This document shows positions 35,036 through 43,922 of a stretch of 64,000 nucleotides of DNA, piece after piece. Each line of letters opens with the position of its first letter. The first letter of the stretch is position 1. The notes below the pieces were generated by a model. The model saw only the letters and a list, made by a program, of their open reading frames with translations. It had not been told where the DNA came from and did not search any database. Made by a program: the position numbers and the translations under genes. Source of the stretch: Bacteroidales bacterium (lineage in GTDB: Bacteria > Bacteroidota > Bacteroidia > Bacteroidales > Bacteroidaceae); the NCBI GenBank assembly GCA_015654535.1, contig JAATGU010000118.1:1-64000 (forward strand), in the 5' to 3' direction.

Positions 35036-36298
35036 TTATTCTGCTCTTAATGCTTCAATTGGTCTTATCTTCACAGCTTTACGCGCCGGGAAAAACCCCG
35101 CTAACGTTCCAGCAATAATCAAAGTTACAGTAGCCTGTATGGCAACACCTATATTTACTGTGGGATCTTTGAAAACAGTCATTTGCATTGGTCCCACTGT
35201 TTGAGCTCCTGCAACGACGCTCATATATTCAGTAACTCCGATTCCCGCTACCATGCCTATATACCCAAAAATAGTCGTTATTAAAATACTTTCCAGAATA
35301 ATTAACCATAACACAGATGCCGGAGAAGCACCTAATGCCTTACGGATTCCAAATTCTTTAGTACGTTCTTTCACCGTAATCAACATAATATTACTCACAC
35401 CTACAATGCCACTTAATAAAGTAAATATTCCAATCACCCAAATGGCTGTATTCAGAATATTCATTGCAGTCATCTGTTGCAAGTAATTTGTAAAGCGGTT
35501 CCATATCCATATCCCATTCTCATCTGAAGGGTCAAAACGATGTCGGCTAGCAATTGCTTTGCGATATTCTTGTTCAAAGTCTTTATTCGCTTTTTCGGTA
35601 TTCAGCCCACGAGTGGTAAAGATTATATTATCTAACGTATCCGCCTTATTATAGATAGTCTGAGCAGTAGTAAAAGGGATAAAAGCAGTTCTTGCGTCCT
35701 GATTGCCTCTATCCTTATAAACGCCAACAACTTGATAGGCTACTGCACCTGCATTTACAAACTTGCCAATCGCACTTTCTTTACGAAAAAGAACATCTCT
35801 CGTTTTTTTGTGAATTACAATAACTTTTCTACGCTGATTAATATCCAAGTCATTAATAAACCGGCCGCCATTTTCGTCTATCTTACAAGGTTCAACATCT
35901 GTATACGAAGGATTCACTCCATCTAACTCCAAAGATACATACTCATCTTTATAAGAGAGAGTCACGCCACTTTGGCTCACCGTAGCTCCAGCCAAAATAA
36001 CATTCTCATGAAACTTATTTTTTGTAAGGCTCACATCTTTGTTATCCAACTGTATTCTTCTTCCCGATTCCAATCCATCATAAGTTTTGCTTGTCATCCC
36101 CGGAAAGATCTTAATGGAATTTTTTGCCATATCCGATGAAGATTCCTCAAAAGCATGGATCAGTCCATTTCCTGATCCTAACAAGACTATCAACATAAAG
36201 ATTCCCCAAGATACGGAAAATCCAGTAAGAAATGTACGCATCTTATTCCGCCTGATTGTACTGTATATTTCTTGCCAAATATCTATTCCTATTTTCAT
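35036..36298 (-). CDS. MacB/FtsX-type ABC permease (paralogue)
   Basis: 420 residues with the same architecture as the downstream gene: first helix in KMRTFLTGFSVSWGIFMLIVLLGSGNG, MacB core, then GVSNIMLITVKERTKEFGIRKALGASP and the ending PARKAVKIRPIEALRAE. Together the two could form a heterodimeric channel driven by the ATPase encoded upstream (three bases between the genes). Tandem permease duplication is common in Bacteroidetes exporters. Confidence 0.91.
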   Translation of the reverse strand: MKIGIDIWQEIYSTIRRNKMRTFLTGFSVSWGIFMLIVLLGSGNGLIHAFEESSSDMAKNSIKIFPGMTSKTYDGLESGRRIQLDNKDVSLTKNKFHENVILAGATVSQSGVTLSYKDEYVSLELDGVNPSYTDVEPCKIDENGGRFINDLDINQRRKVIVIHKKTRDVLFRKESAIGKFVNAGAVAYQVVGVYKDRGNQDARTAFIPFTTAQTIYNKADTLDNIIFTTRGLNTEKANKDFEQEYRKAIASRHRFDPSDENGIWIWNRFTNYLQQMTAMNILNTAIWVIGIFTLLSGIVGVSNIMLITVKERTKEFGIRKALGASPASVLWLIILESILITTIFGYIGMVAGIGVTEYMSVVAGAQTVGPMQMTVFKDPTVNIGVAIQATVTLIIAGTLAGFFPARKAVKIRPIEALRAE

Positions 36299-36301
36299 AA
36301 T

Positions 36302-37015
36302 TTACTTCATTAGTCCATTACCAAATAGAGAGTCCTTATGGACCACATTATTTTCTATTGATTCAATTATTCCGTCTTTTATATGGATAATTTTATTCGT
36401 TTGGTTGGCTACACCCGATTCATGAGTAACCACAATCAAAGTCATACCCGTATCATTCACCTCTTTCAAAAGTTGCATTACCTCAACGGATGTTTTGCTA
36501 TCCAAAGCTCCAGTCGGTTCATCGGCAAGAATAATTTGTGGATTTGAAATTAGTGCACGGGCAATAGCCACCCGCTGTTTCTGACCTCCTGAAAGCTCAT
36601 TGGGCATGTGATGCGCCCAATCTTTCAAACCCAATTTATCTAAATATTCCATTGCCAAGATGTTGCGTTTCTTCCTACTCACATTTTGATAAAAGAGTGG
36701 TAATGCAACATTTTCCACTGCATTTTTAAAAGAGATCAGATTAAAAGACTGGAAAATAAAACCAATCATCCGGTTACGGTATTCAGCCGAACGTGTCTCA
36801 CTTAAGTTTTTAATCAAAACATCATTGAGATAATAATTCCCGGTATCATAATTATCCAGAATGCCTAGAATATTAAGTAGGGTAGATTTACCCGAACCGG
36901 AAGCTCCCATGATGGAGACAAATTCACCCCGTTCAATATCCAAATTTATACCTTTTAGCACATGAAGGGGGGCTCCGTTGTGATAAGTCTTGTTAATGTC
37001 TTCTAAATGTATCAT
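36302..37015 (-). CDS. ABC transporter ATPase, MacB/LolD type
   Basis: 237 residues, cytoplasmic. Walker A GASGSGKSTL, Q-loop FIFQSFNL, signature LSGGQKQRVAIARAL, Walker B ILADEPTGALDS, and a switch His in VVTHESG are all intact. It is the first gene of the five-gene exporter operon (ATPase, two permeases, adaptor, TolC). It diverges from the ROK kinase. Cargo may be a peptide, lipoprotein or drug. Confidence 0.93.
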   Translation of the reverse strand: MIHLEDINKTYHNGAPLHVLKGINLDIERGEFVSIMGASGSGKSTLLNILGILDNYDTGNYYLNDVLIKNLSETRSAEYRNRMIGFIFQSFNLISFKNAVENVALPLFYQNVSRKKRNILAMEYLDKLGLKDWAHHMPNELSGGQKQRVAIARALISNPQIILADEPTGALDSKTSVEVMQLLKEVNDTGMTLIVVTHESGVANQTNKIIHIKDGIIESIENNVVHKDSLFGNGLMK

Positions 37016-37160
37016 GTATCATCACTGTTTTTTTCTATTAGACGCACCAATAGTTCAAAAAGTTGCAGATATAGAAAATAAAATTTCAAAAAGATTTTGT
37101 AGAGTCGATCTTCTTTACGTTATTTGTAATCAAGTAACTAACCAAATAATTAATTATATC

Positions 37161-38141
37161 ATGATTTCAAACATGGAAAAGCCCTACGTAGTAGGCATTG
37201 ACATCGGTGGAACAAATTCTGTTTTCGGTATTGTAGATACCCGAGGAACTATTTTATGCAGCGGTTCAGTAAAGACACAAGTATACGACAAGGTTGAAGA
37301 ATATGTAGACGCTGTATGCAAAAATTTACTTCCGCTAATCGAATCAGAAGGTGGAGTAGAAAAAATAAAAGGCATTGGTATTGGAGCTCCTAACGGCAAT
37401 TATTATAGTGGAACAATTGAATTTGCACCTAATCTTCCTTGGAAAGGAATCATCCATTTAGCAGAAATGTTTGAGCAGAGGTTAGGAATCCCTACTGCGT
37501 TAACTAACGACGCAAACGCTGCTGCTGTTGGCGAAATGACTTATGGGGCTGCCCGAGGAATGAAAGACTTTATTATGATAACTCTTGGTACAGGAGTTGG
37601 TAGTGGTATCGTTATTAATGGACAAGTGGTTTATGGTCACGATGGATTTGCCGGTGAATTAGGGCATGTCATTGTACGCCGCGAGAATGGAAGAATGTGT
37701 GGTTGCGGACGTAAAGGGTGCTTGGAAGCCTACTGTTCTGCTACAGGAGTAGCTCGCACAGCCCGTGAATTTTTAGTTGCACGTTCAGATAAAAGTTTAT
37801 TGCGTAATATTCCGTCCGAAGAAATTGCATCAAAGGATGTATATGATGCCGCAGTAAAAGGAGATAAACTTGCTCAAGAAATATTTGAATTTACAGGGCA
37901 TCTTTTAGGTGAATCTTTGGCCGATTTTGTTGCTTTTTCAAGTCCTGAAGCAATCATTTTATTCGGTGGATTGGCTAAATCCGGTGATTTCATTATGAAA
38001 CCTGTTCAAAAAGCACTTGAAGAAAATGTGTTAAATGTGTTCAAAGGAAAGACCAAACTTCTAATTTCTGAATTAAAGGATTCTGACGCAGCAGTCCTTG
38101 GAGCCAGCGCTCTTGGCTGGGAACTGAAAGATATTAAATAA
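37161..38141 (+). CDS. ROK-family sugar kinase (glucokinase-like)
   Basis: 326 residues from ATG 37161 (MISNMEKPYVVG; ATG 37173 is also possible). Phosphorylates a hexose, most likely glucose, with ATP. It has the ATP-binding VGIDIGGTNSVFGIV, the sugar-binding region NDANAAAVGEMTYGAARG, GTGVGSGIVINGQVV with GELGHVIV, and the ROK zinc motif CGCGRKGCLEAYCSATG. The frame is open further upstream, but that part is unlike ROK proteins. A strong terminator follows at 38165. Confidence 0.92.
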   Translation: MISNMEKPYVVGIDIGGTNSVFGIVDTRGTILCSGSVKTQVYDKVEEYVDAVCKNLLPLIESEGGVEKIKGIGIGAPNGNYYSGTIEFAPNLPWKGIIHLAEMFEQRLGIPTALTNDANAAAVGEMTYGAARGMKDFIMITLGTGVGSGIVINGQVVYGHDGFAGELGHVIVRRENGRMCGCGRKGCLEAYCSATGVARTAREFLVARSDKSLLRNIPSEEIASKDVYDAAVKGDKLAQEIFEFTGHLLGESLADFVAFSSPEAIILFGGLAKSGDFIMKPVQKALEENVLNVFKGKTKLLISELKDSDAAVLGASALGWELKDIK

Positions 38142-38164
38142 TAAGCTTCCTCGTAGCATAAATT

Positions 38165-38206
38165 AAAAAGAGATATAGGCGCTCAGCGTCTTATACCTCT
38201 TTTTCT
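38165..38206. terminator. Strong bidirectional terminator
   Basis: A stem of about 20 base pairs: AAAAAGAGATATAGGCGCT (38166 onward) pairs with AGCGTCTTATACCTCTTTTT with one mismatch and one wobble, leaving almost no loop. It ends in T-runs on both strands and separates the convergent ROK kinase and oxidoreductase genes. Confidence 0.85.
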
Positions 38207-38211
38207 TTATA

Positions 38212-38736
38212 TTACTTTGTTACATAACTCACATAATTCATAGCAGCTTCTTTAAGAGTTTCCTCAGAAGGATTGCCTAAAGCACCATGAAATATATAGG
38301 CTGATTCAAATTTTGAATGAGTATAATTGGCTGTCGCAACAATGGTCTGCGTTAGTCCTTTTGATGTTATGGCATTTTTATCGCTTTCAGCATAAGCCTC
38401 TGCAATTCCACCTGTAGAAATAGCCAAGCCAATTTCTTTTCCTTCAAGTTTATCCCCACCAGGACCATAACACCATCCATAAGCATAAACTTCATCAAAC
38501 CATTTCTTCATTAATGGAGGCATATTATACCAATATATAGGATATTGGAAAATAATCCGGTCATGACTCTCTAATAATGCCTGCTCTGCTTTCACATCAA
38601 TCTTCCAATCCGGATAAGCCACATAGATATTATGCACTGTGATATCTTTATTTTCTTTGGGAAGTATTTCAATCCACGATTTATTAATCACTGACAGCGC
38701 AATATCAGGATGAGCTAAAAGAATAAGAGTCTTCAT
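38212..38736 (-). CDS. NAD(P)H-dependent oxidoreductase, flavodoxin fold (KefF/MdaB-like)
   Basis: 174 residues. MKTLILLAHPDIALSVINKSW is the FMN phosphate-binding start of the flavodoxin_2 family, and IIFQYPIYWYNMPPLMKKWFDEVYAYGWCYG is its characteristic centre. Such enzymes reduce quinones or other electrophiles by two electrons, and some regulate Kef potassium efflux. It diverges from an HxlR-family gene with 178 bp between the starts, a classical regulator/target layout. Expression is likely induced by electrophilic or oxidative stress. Confidence 0.9.
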   Translation of the reverse strand: MKTLILLAHPDIALSVINKSWIEILPKENKDITVHNIYVAYPDWKIDVKAEQALLESHDRIIFQYPIYWYNMPPLMKKWFDEVYAYGWCYGPGGDKLEGKEIGLAISTGGIAEAYAESDKNAITSKGLTQTIVATANYTHSKFESAYIFHGALGNPSEETLKEAAMNYVSYVTK

Positions 38737-38751
38737 ACTTTCTATGTTTTA

Positions 38752-38781
38752 TTGTTTATTTAAAATAATTGGTTACTTTTG
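38752..38781 (+). promoter_or_regulatory. Promoter reading toward hxlR (38915)
   Basis: TTG at 38752-38754, 19 bases, TActTTTG at 38774-38781. It would give a leader of about 125 bases containing further GTTACT/AGTAAC-like half-sites and the shared 15-mer. Confidence 0.4.
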
Positions 38782-38887
38782 CAACATTAATATCTATTAT
38801 ATATATTAGTAACTTTTCGAGAGCAAAGGAAGATAAAAATGAAATATAAAACAAGAAGGCACATTTAAGAAACATAGTTACTCAAAT

Positions 38888-38902
38888 GTTAGTAATGCTG
38901 AT
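38888..38902. promoter_or_regulatory. Operator-like motif (third hxlR locus)
   Basis: GTTAGTAATGCTGAT, identical to the complement of 9392-9406 and one base from 13328-13342. It ends 12 bases before the hxlR start codon. A related ATTAGTAAC lies at 38805-38813. Confidence 0.5.
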
Positions 38903-38914
38903 AATAAAAAGCTT

Positions 38915-39289
38915 ATGGATAAAAAAAACTTGGAAAAATTTTCAGATAGTTCCCATTGCCCTATTCGCCATGTACTTGATCGCTTTGGCGATAAATGGTC
39001 TATACTTGTACTTGAGCTACTTAATGAAGGAGGGATTCTGAGATTTAATGAAATCAGTAAAAATATAGGCGATATATCTCAAAAAATGCTGACTGTCACT
39101 CTACGTTCACTGGAAGCCGACAGTTTGATTTCAAGAAAGATATACCCAGAAGTACCACCTCGCGTAGAATATAGTTTAACTAATCTTGGAAGAACGTTAC
39201 TCCCTCACATTGATGGTCTTGCATCATGGGCATATGAAAACATGTCCACTATAATAAAAAACAGGGAAAAGTACCAGCAAAGAAAATAA
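38915..39289 (+). CDS. HxlR-family transcriptional regulator
   Basis: 124 residues. HCPIRHVLDRFGDKWSILVLELL gives the sensor Cys and first helix; IGDISQKMLTVTLRSLEADSLI is the recognition-helix region; ISRKIYPEVPPRVEYSLTNLG is the wing. It shares its recognition segment (DISQKMLT) with the HxlR at 12871, which fits the shared operator-like 15-mer. Divergent from the flavodoxin-fold oxidoreductase it probably controls. Confidence 0.92.
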   Translation: MDKKNLEKFSDSSHCPIRHVLDRFGDKWSILVLELLNEGGILRFNEISKNIGDISQKMLTVTLRSLEADSLISRKIYPEVPPRVEYSLTNLGRTLLPHIDGLASWAYENMSTIIKNREKYQQRK

Positions 39290-39302
39290 AGCACATAAAA
39301 AA

Positions 39303-39340
39303 AATGCTCTAATATTTAAAACTATCAGGGCATTCTTTTA
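39303..39340. terminator. Terminator between hxlR and ackA
   Basis: AATGCTC (39303-39309) pairs with GGGCATT (39328-39334), seven pairs with one wobble, followed by CTTTTA. The A-run on the left would serve the convergent ackA transcript. Confidence 0.5.
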
Positions 39341-39358
39341 TATAAATCAAAGGCGATT

Positions 39359-40561
39359 TTATTTACCTTTCAATATTTCCATCGCATCAGAAGCAATCAT
39401 AAATTCTTCATCAGTAGGAATCACAACCACTTTCACTTTAGAATCAGGAGTACTAATAATAGCCTCATCACCATGAATTTTATTATTCTTTTCTTGGTCA
39501 AGATGAACTCCCATGTATTCCAAACCTTCACATACTTCCGAACGACACTTTGATTGATTTTCACCTACTCCGCCAGTAAAGACTATAACGTCAACGCCAC
39601 CCAGTGCAGCAGTATAAGCACCTACATATTTTTTGATGCGGTAATAATACATTTTTTCTGCAAGTATTGCACGCTCATTTCCTTCCTGACATGCAGCATC
39701 AAGCTCACGCATATCACTAGAGACTCCTGATACCCCAAGAATGCCACTATGTTTATTTAGCAATGTAGAAATAGACGCTGTGCCAATCATTTCTTTATCC
39801 ATTATATAAGAAACAACTCCGGCATCAATATCTCCGGCACGAGTTCCCATCAATAAACCTTCTACAGGAGTAAATCCCATTGAAGTATCCATAGATTGAC
39901 CATCTTTTATAGCGGAGATGGACCCACCATTACCTACATGGCAAGTAATGATTCGTTGCCCTTTGGGAGAAATTCCGAGAAAGTCACATACACGTTGTGA
40001 CACATAACGATGACTGGTTCCATGAAAACCATAACGGCGAATGCCATATTTTTTATAAAGTTGGTAAGGAATGCCATACATATACGCATAATCGGGCATA
40101 GTCTGATGAAAAGCTGTATCAAATACGGCAATTTGGGGTGCATTAGGCATCAGATCTGATACCGCCCGAATACCCTTTAAATTAGGAGGATTATGGAGCG
40201 GTGCAATATCTATGCATTCCACTATTTTCTCTATTACCTGATCAGTAATCAATACTGATTTATTAAATTTCTCTCCTCCGTGTACCACACGATGACCAAC
40301 AGCATTGATTTCATCCAAAGACTTGATGCAACCATACTTTTTACTGATCAAAACGCCAAGAATATATTCAATTCCAGCTGTATGTTCCAAGATTTCGCCT
40401 TCAAGCATCACTTTATTCCCATTGGGGAGGGTGAGTTTAAGGAAGGAACCTTTTAATCCAATTTTCTCTATTCCGCCTTGAGCCATCACCTCTTTCGTGT
40501 CCATATTGAACAATTTATATTTGATGGATGAACTACCGCAGTTGAGCACTAATATTTTCAT
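39359..40561 (-). CDS. ackA: Acetate kinase
   Basis: Interconverts acetyl phosphate plus ADP and acetate plus ATP, the energy-yielding last step of acetate fermentation. 400 residues, the family length. Landmarks: ILVLNCGSSSIKYKLFNM, AVGHRVVHGGEKF, PQIAVFDTAFHQTMP, RRYGFHGTSHRYVS with the catalytic His, ITCHVGNGGSISAI, and VIVFTGGVGENQ. It is the last gene of the pta-hydroxyacyl-CoA dehydrogenase-ackA run. Confidence 0.95.
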   Translation of the reverse strand: MKILVLNCGSSSIKYKLFNMDTKEVMAQGGIEKIGLKGSFLKLTLPNGNKVMLEGEILEHTAGIEYILGVLISKKYGCIKSLDEINAVGHRVVHGGEKFNKSVLITDQVIEKIVECIDIAPLHNPPNLKGIRAVSDLMPNAPQIAVFDTAFHQTMPDYAYMYGIPYQLYKKYGIRRYGFHGTSHRYVSQRVCDFLGISPKGQRIITCHVGNGGSISAIKDGQSMDTSMGFTPVEGLLMGTRAGDIDAGVVSYIMDKEMIGTASISTLLNKHSGILGVSGVSSDMRELDAACQEGNERAILAEKMYYYRIKKYVGAYTAALGGVDVIVFTGGVGENQSKCRSEVCEGLEYMGVHLDQEKNNKIHGDEAIISTPDSKVKVVVIPTDEEFMIASDAMEILKGK

Positions 40562-40567
40562 AGTTTT

Positions 40568-41539
40568 CTATTTTTTATCATTCTCTTTTTTTATACGGTT
40601 TCCTTCTTCGTCATAGGCGTAAAAGCCCACGCCAGTACGAACGCCCCAATGTTTTGCACGATTCAGGCGAAGCAATAGTGGAGACGGCTTATATTTCAAA
40701 GAGCCAAATTCTTTATATAAATCTTCCATTTGAGGAACTATTTTTTCAATACCCATTTGGTCGGCAATACAAAATACACCTTGGCGTTGTCCTAAACCAA
40801 ATTTAATGATTGAATCAATCTCAATAGTAGTAGTCAATCCCTCCTGAAGGATAGCACAAGCCTCATTCAACAAGATAAAGAACAGACGATTACAAACCAG
40901 TCCGGCAGAATCTTCTACTGTAACAAAATCATAACTGATTAACTTAGCAAACTGACAAACCTTATTATAACAAGTATCCGAAGTATAAAGTCCACGAACA
41001 ATTTCCATTACTCGGCTTTGAGGTTGCATCATTACAAAGTGTAAACAAACACAACGATCCTTGTGTTGCAATTCAGATGCCAACTCTGTAATTACTACAG
41101 ATGAAGCATTGGTAGCAATGATAGCATCTTTCTTTAAAACCTCTTCCAGGTTCCGGAAAATCTCTTTGCGATGGTTCAAGCTTCTTTCACCATTTTCATC
41201 ATAACGAACTGCTTCAATTACAAAATCACAATCTTTGAATGCGCTAAAAGTCAATGTGCCTGTAATACGCCCCAGAATTGTTTTCTTCTCGGACTCGGTA
41301 AGCCCCCATGTAGCGATACGATGATCTAGTTCAGCGCCAATTTTATTAAATGCTCTTTTGATCCTCTCATCGCTAATTTCCAAAAACACGACTTCAATGC
41401 CCGCCGTAGCAGCCACTGTAGCTATTTTAGAGCCTTCTTTCCCGCAGCCCACGATACCAATTCTAGAGAAGAGCGTTTTTTTACGGTCTTTTGAACTTAA
41501 CCCGTAGCTCTCAATTGGCTCTTTAATCATTTCTGCCAT
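40568..41539 (-). CDS. 3-hydroxyacyl-CoA dehydrogenase (3-hydroxybutyryl-CoA type)
   Basis: 323 residues: an N-terminal NAD-binding domain (RIGIVGCGKEGSKIATVAATAGIEVVFLEIS; the usual GxGxxG reads GCGKEG), the catalytic region with the Ser/His pair (ATNASSVVITEL, CLHFVMMQPQSRVMEIVRG), and a C-terminal domain (DSAGLVCNRLFFILLNEACAILQEG and GVGFYAYDEEGN). It reduces acetoacetyl-CoA or oxidises 3-hydroxybutyryl-CoA. Lying between pta and ackA, 6 and 14 bp from them, it is translated with the acetate pathway. No other butyrate or beta-oxidation genes are in the window, so its partner pathway is unclear. Confidence 0.9.
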   Translation of the reverse strand: MAEMIKEPIESYGLSSKDRKKTLFSRIGIVGCGKEGSKIATVAATAGIEVVFLEISDERIKRAFNKIGAELDHRIATWGLTESEKKTILGRITGTLTFSAFKDCDFVIEAVRYDENGERSLNHRKEIFRNLEEVLKKDAIIATNASSVVITELASELQHKDRCVCLHFVMMQPQSRVMEIVRGLYTSDTCYNKVCQFAKLISYDFVTVEDSAGLVCNRLFFILLNEACAILQEGLTTTIEIDSIIKFGLGQRQGVFCIADQMGIEKIVPQMEDLYKEFGSLKYKPSPLLLRLNRAKHWGVRTGVGFYAYDEEGNRIKKENDKK

Positions 41540-41553
41540 ATCTTTTTACGTTT

Positions 41554-42564
41554 TTATTGTTTCTTTGCTCCAATAGCCTGATTAGCTGTAATAGCTATCA
41601 TTTTATAAATATCATCGGCTGAGCAACCACGTGAAAGGTCATTCACTGGAGCAGCCATTCCCTGAAGAACGGGACCAATAGCTTCCGCTCCGCCCAAACG
41701 TTGCACAAGTTTATAAGCAATATTACCGACCTCAAGAGAAGGGAAGATCAATGTGTTTGCATGCCCCGCAATAGAGCTTCCAGGAGCTTTACTTTCTCCA
41801 ACAGATGGAACAAGCGCTGCATCTGCCTGAAGTTCACCATCAATCTGCATAGTAGGATCCAGTTCTTTTGCCAATCGAGTTGCTTCTACTACCTTGTCTA
41901 CCATTTCATTTTTTGCACTTCCTTTGGTAGAGAAACTAAGCATCGCAACTTTTGGTTCTACGTTTGCGAGCACGCGGGCAGTATGACCAGTAGCCACAGC
42001 TATTTGTGCAAGTTCTTCTGCTGTAGGGTTAGGAAGAACAGCTACATCCGCAATAACTAAAAGTCCGTCTTTTCCATATTGATGCGCTTTTGTTAAAAGT
42101 AACATAGCACCAGAAACAACACTAATACCCGGAGATGTCTTTATTATTTGCAATGCTGGACGAAGTACATTACCAGTTGTATTTTGTGCACCAGCCAATT
42201 GACCGTCGGCATCACCACTTTTAATAATCAGGCAACCTAAATACAATGGATTAAGAACCAGTTTCTGAGCTTCCTCAATCGTCATGCCTTTTTTCTTACG
42301 AAGTTCGCAAAGCAACTCCGCATATTGTTCTTTCTTTGGATGATTAACCGGATCAATAATCGTGGCCTTTTCTAAATTCTTCAGTTCCCATTCTACAACT
42401 AGTTTTTTAATTTCTTCGGGATTTCCAAGAAGAATTATATCGGCTACACCATCAGCCAACACGCGATCAGCAGCTTTCAAAGTACGTTCTTCCGTTCCTT
42501 CCGGAAGAACAATGCGTTGGCGATCAGCTTTCGCCCGCGCAATAATTTCATTCATTAAATCCAT
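41554..42564 (-). CDS. pta: Phosphate acetyltransferase
   Basis: Converts acetyl-CoA and phosphate to acetyl phosphate, the substrate of AckA. From the ATG at 42564 (MDLMNEIIARAKADRQRIVLPEGTEERTLKAADR) it has 336 residues, the size of the short Pta class; the 19 residues upstream are unlike the family. Later landmarks: LNPLYLGCLIIKSGDADGQLAGAQNTTGNVLRPALQII, MLSFSTKGSAKNEMVDKV, and NTLIFPSLEVGNIAYKLVQRL. First gene of the operon; its -7 element is at 42619. Confidence 0.95.
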   Translation of the reverse strand: MDLMNEIIARAKADRQRIVLPEGTEERTLKAADRVLADGVADIILLGNPEEIKKLVVEWELKNLEKATIIDPVNHPKKEQYAELLCELRKKKGMTIEEAQKLVLNPLYLGCLIIKSGDADGQLAGAQNTTGNVLRPALQIIKTSPGISVVSGAMLLLTKAHQYGKDGLLVIADVAVLPNPTAEELAQIAVATGHTARVLANVEPKVAMLSFSTKGSAKNEMVDKVVEATRLAKELDPTMQIDGELQADAALVPSVGESKAPGSSIAGHANTLIFPSLEVGNIAYKLVQRLGGAEAIGPVLQGMAAPVNDLSRGCSADDIYKMIAITANQAIGAKKQ

Positions 42565-42618
42565 GATAGAATAATATATTAATGTGTTTTGATATCGAAG
42601 GAATTGACTTTCACAATG

Positions 42619-42626
42619 CAAAAGTA
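42619..42626 (-). promoter_or_regulatory. -7 element of the pta operon
   Basis: TACTTTTG on the minus strand, 54 bases upstream of the pta ATG. No -33 box at the right distance; the nearest is 24 bases away. Confidence 0.4.
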
Positions 42627-42732
42627 CATATTATTGCAATATCTACATTACAAAATCAAATATAATTTAATCTATCGGACTAAGAAAGTTGCAATCTTTA
42701 ACATTGTACAGAAAAAAAATAGATTATTTAGC

Positions 42733-43605
42733 TTAGCCTCCTATTCCCGTAAAAACTTTCAATGCATAACCTATCAAAAAACTGATAGCTGCCACTCCAA
42801 AACTTAGAATTGCCATTTCCGTAAAACGCTTTCTAAAACTTTCACTTCTTGCTACTGAATAATAATAATTGAACAGTCCGATTATCGACAATGCTATTAC
42901 AAGCATAACTCCCAATGCCAATAATACATTAGAAATCAAAATAAAAGGAACAACTAAAGCAACAACAGTAACAACATAAGCAAAACCTGTATAAATAGCC
43001 GCCTTCACAGGGTGTTTACTTTTATCTCCTTCAGATTTAGTAGAAAGATACTCTGAGGAAGCCATAGAAAGTGCAGCAGCAATGCCTGTAATACTCCCAG
43101 TCAATGCGATAAGTTTAGAATCACTCAAGGCAAGCGTAAATCCAGCTAAAGCGCCGGTAAATTCAACTAAAGCGTCATTTAATCCTAATACCACAGAACC
43201 CATATATTCTAAGCGTTCTTCATTAATCAGGCCAATAAGCTTCTGTTCATGTTCTTCTTCTTCACGACCTAAACGAAGTAATTCGGGAAAATCAGTATAT
43301 TGCTCATAATCCTCATGTGCATCCGATTCACTTGCCTCCATTAACTTAATAGCAAAAGTAAGTCCCAAAATACGAGCAAACCAATAGAATTTAGCAACTT
43401 TCCACTTATTAGAAGTTATAGTTTGATGTGTATATTTCTTCAGTATTTGATAGTGGGCAGCCTCATCAGCAGCAATTTTGAAGAGAACCTCTTTATTTGC
43501 GCTATTCTTTTCTATCGAAGCAAGACGAGCATAAACCATACTTCCGGTTATCTCATCCCGCTGAAAGCGAATAAAATCTTTTTTTATTTTTTCATCTATA
43601 TCCAT
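42733..43605 (-). CDS. Ferritin-like domain fused to VIT1/CCC1 metal transporter
   Basis: 290 residues from ATG 43605 (MDIDEKIKKDFIRFQRDEI). The N-terminal ~135 residues form a rubrerythrin/ferritin-like four-helix domain with Glu and His iron ligands (DEITGSMVYARLASIE, IAADEAAHYQILKKY, GREEEEHEQKLI). The C-terminal half is a VIT1/CCC1 transporter of about five helices (MGSVVLGLNDALVEFTGALAGFTLAL, MASSEYLSTKSEGDKSKH). The layout matches membrane-bound ferritin (MbfA) proteins that export iron or manganese and limit iron toxicity. Stands alone; good promoter at 43634. Confidence 0.88.
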   Translation of the reverse strand: MDIDEKIKKDFIRFQRDEITGSMVYARLASIEKNSANKEVLFKIAADEAAHYQILKKYTHQTITSNKWKVAKFYWFARILGLTFAIKLMEASESDAHEDYEQYTDFPELLRLGREEEEHEQKLIGLINEERLEYMGSVVLGLNDALVEFTGALAGFTLALSDSKLIALTGSITGIAAALSMASSEYLSTKSEGDKSKHPVKAAIYTGFAYVVTVVALVVPFILISNVLLALGVMLVIALSIIGLFNYYYSVARSESFRKRFTEMAILSFGVAAISFLIGYALKVFTGIGG

Positions 43606-43633
43606 TGCAAATATGTTTGAGTTGATTATATCA

Positions 43634-43664
43634 CAAATATACAATTAAATTATTCGTTTTTCAA
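43634..43664 (-). promoter_or_regulatory. Promoter of the ferritin-VIT1 gene
   Basis: On the minus strand: TTG (complement of 43662-43664), 20 bases, TATATTTG (complement of 43634-43641), 29 bases ahead of the ATG. Confidence 0.6.
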
Positions 43665-43922
43665 GGAGAAAAATTTAAAACTGAAATTTATTAATAAAAC
43701 AACCATTTTGTAATCGATAATTCTGCTCCATCAAAAAGAGGAATGTTAAATCGTCTTTTGTCAAGCATGAACAGAGCTATTGATTGACTTTTTCCGAAAA
43801 ACGCCGCGTTCAAATTTGCATATTACTAAGGAGTTCGTTAATTACGATTCATTCTTGTTTTTCAGTGATCAAGTAGTTTTTTTTTGAGATAGAAAACACT
43901 CATTATAGCAACATTAATATAT

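Noticed and set aside
36990-37160. N-terminal extension of the ROK kinase frame.
   Set aside because: Overlaps the divergent ATPase gene and is unlike ROK proteins; the start at 37161 gives the usual N-terminus.
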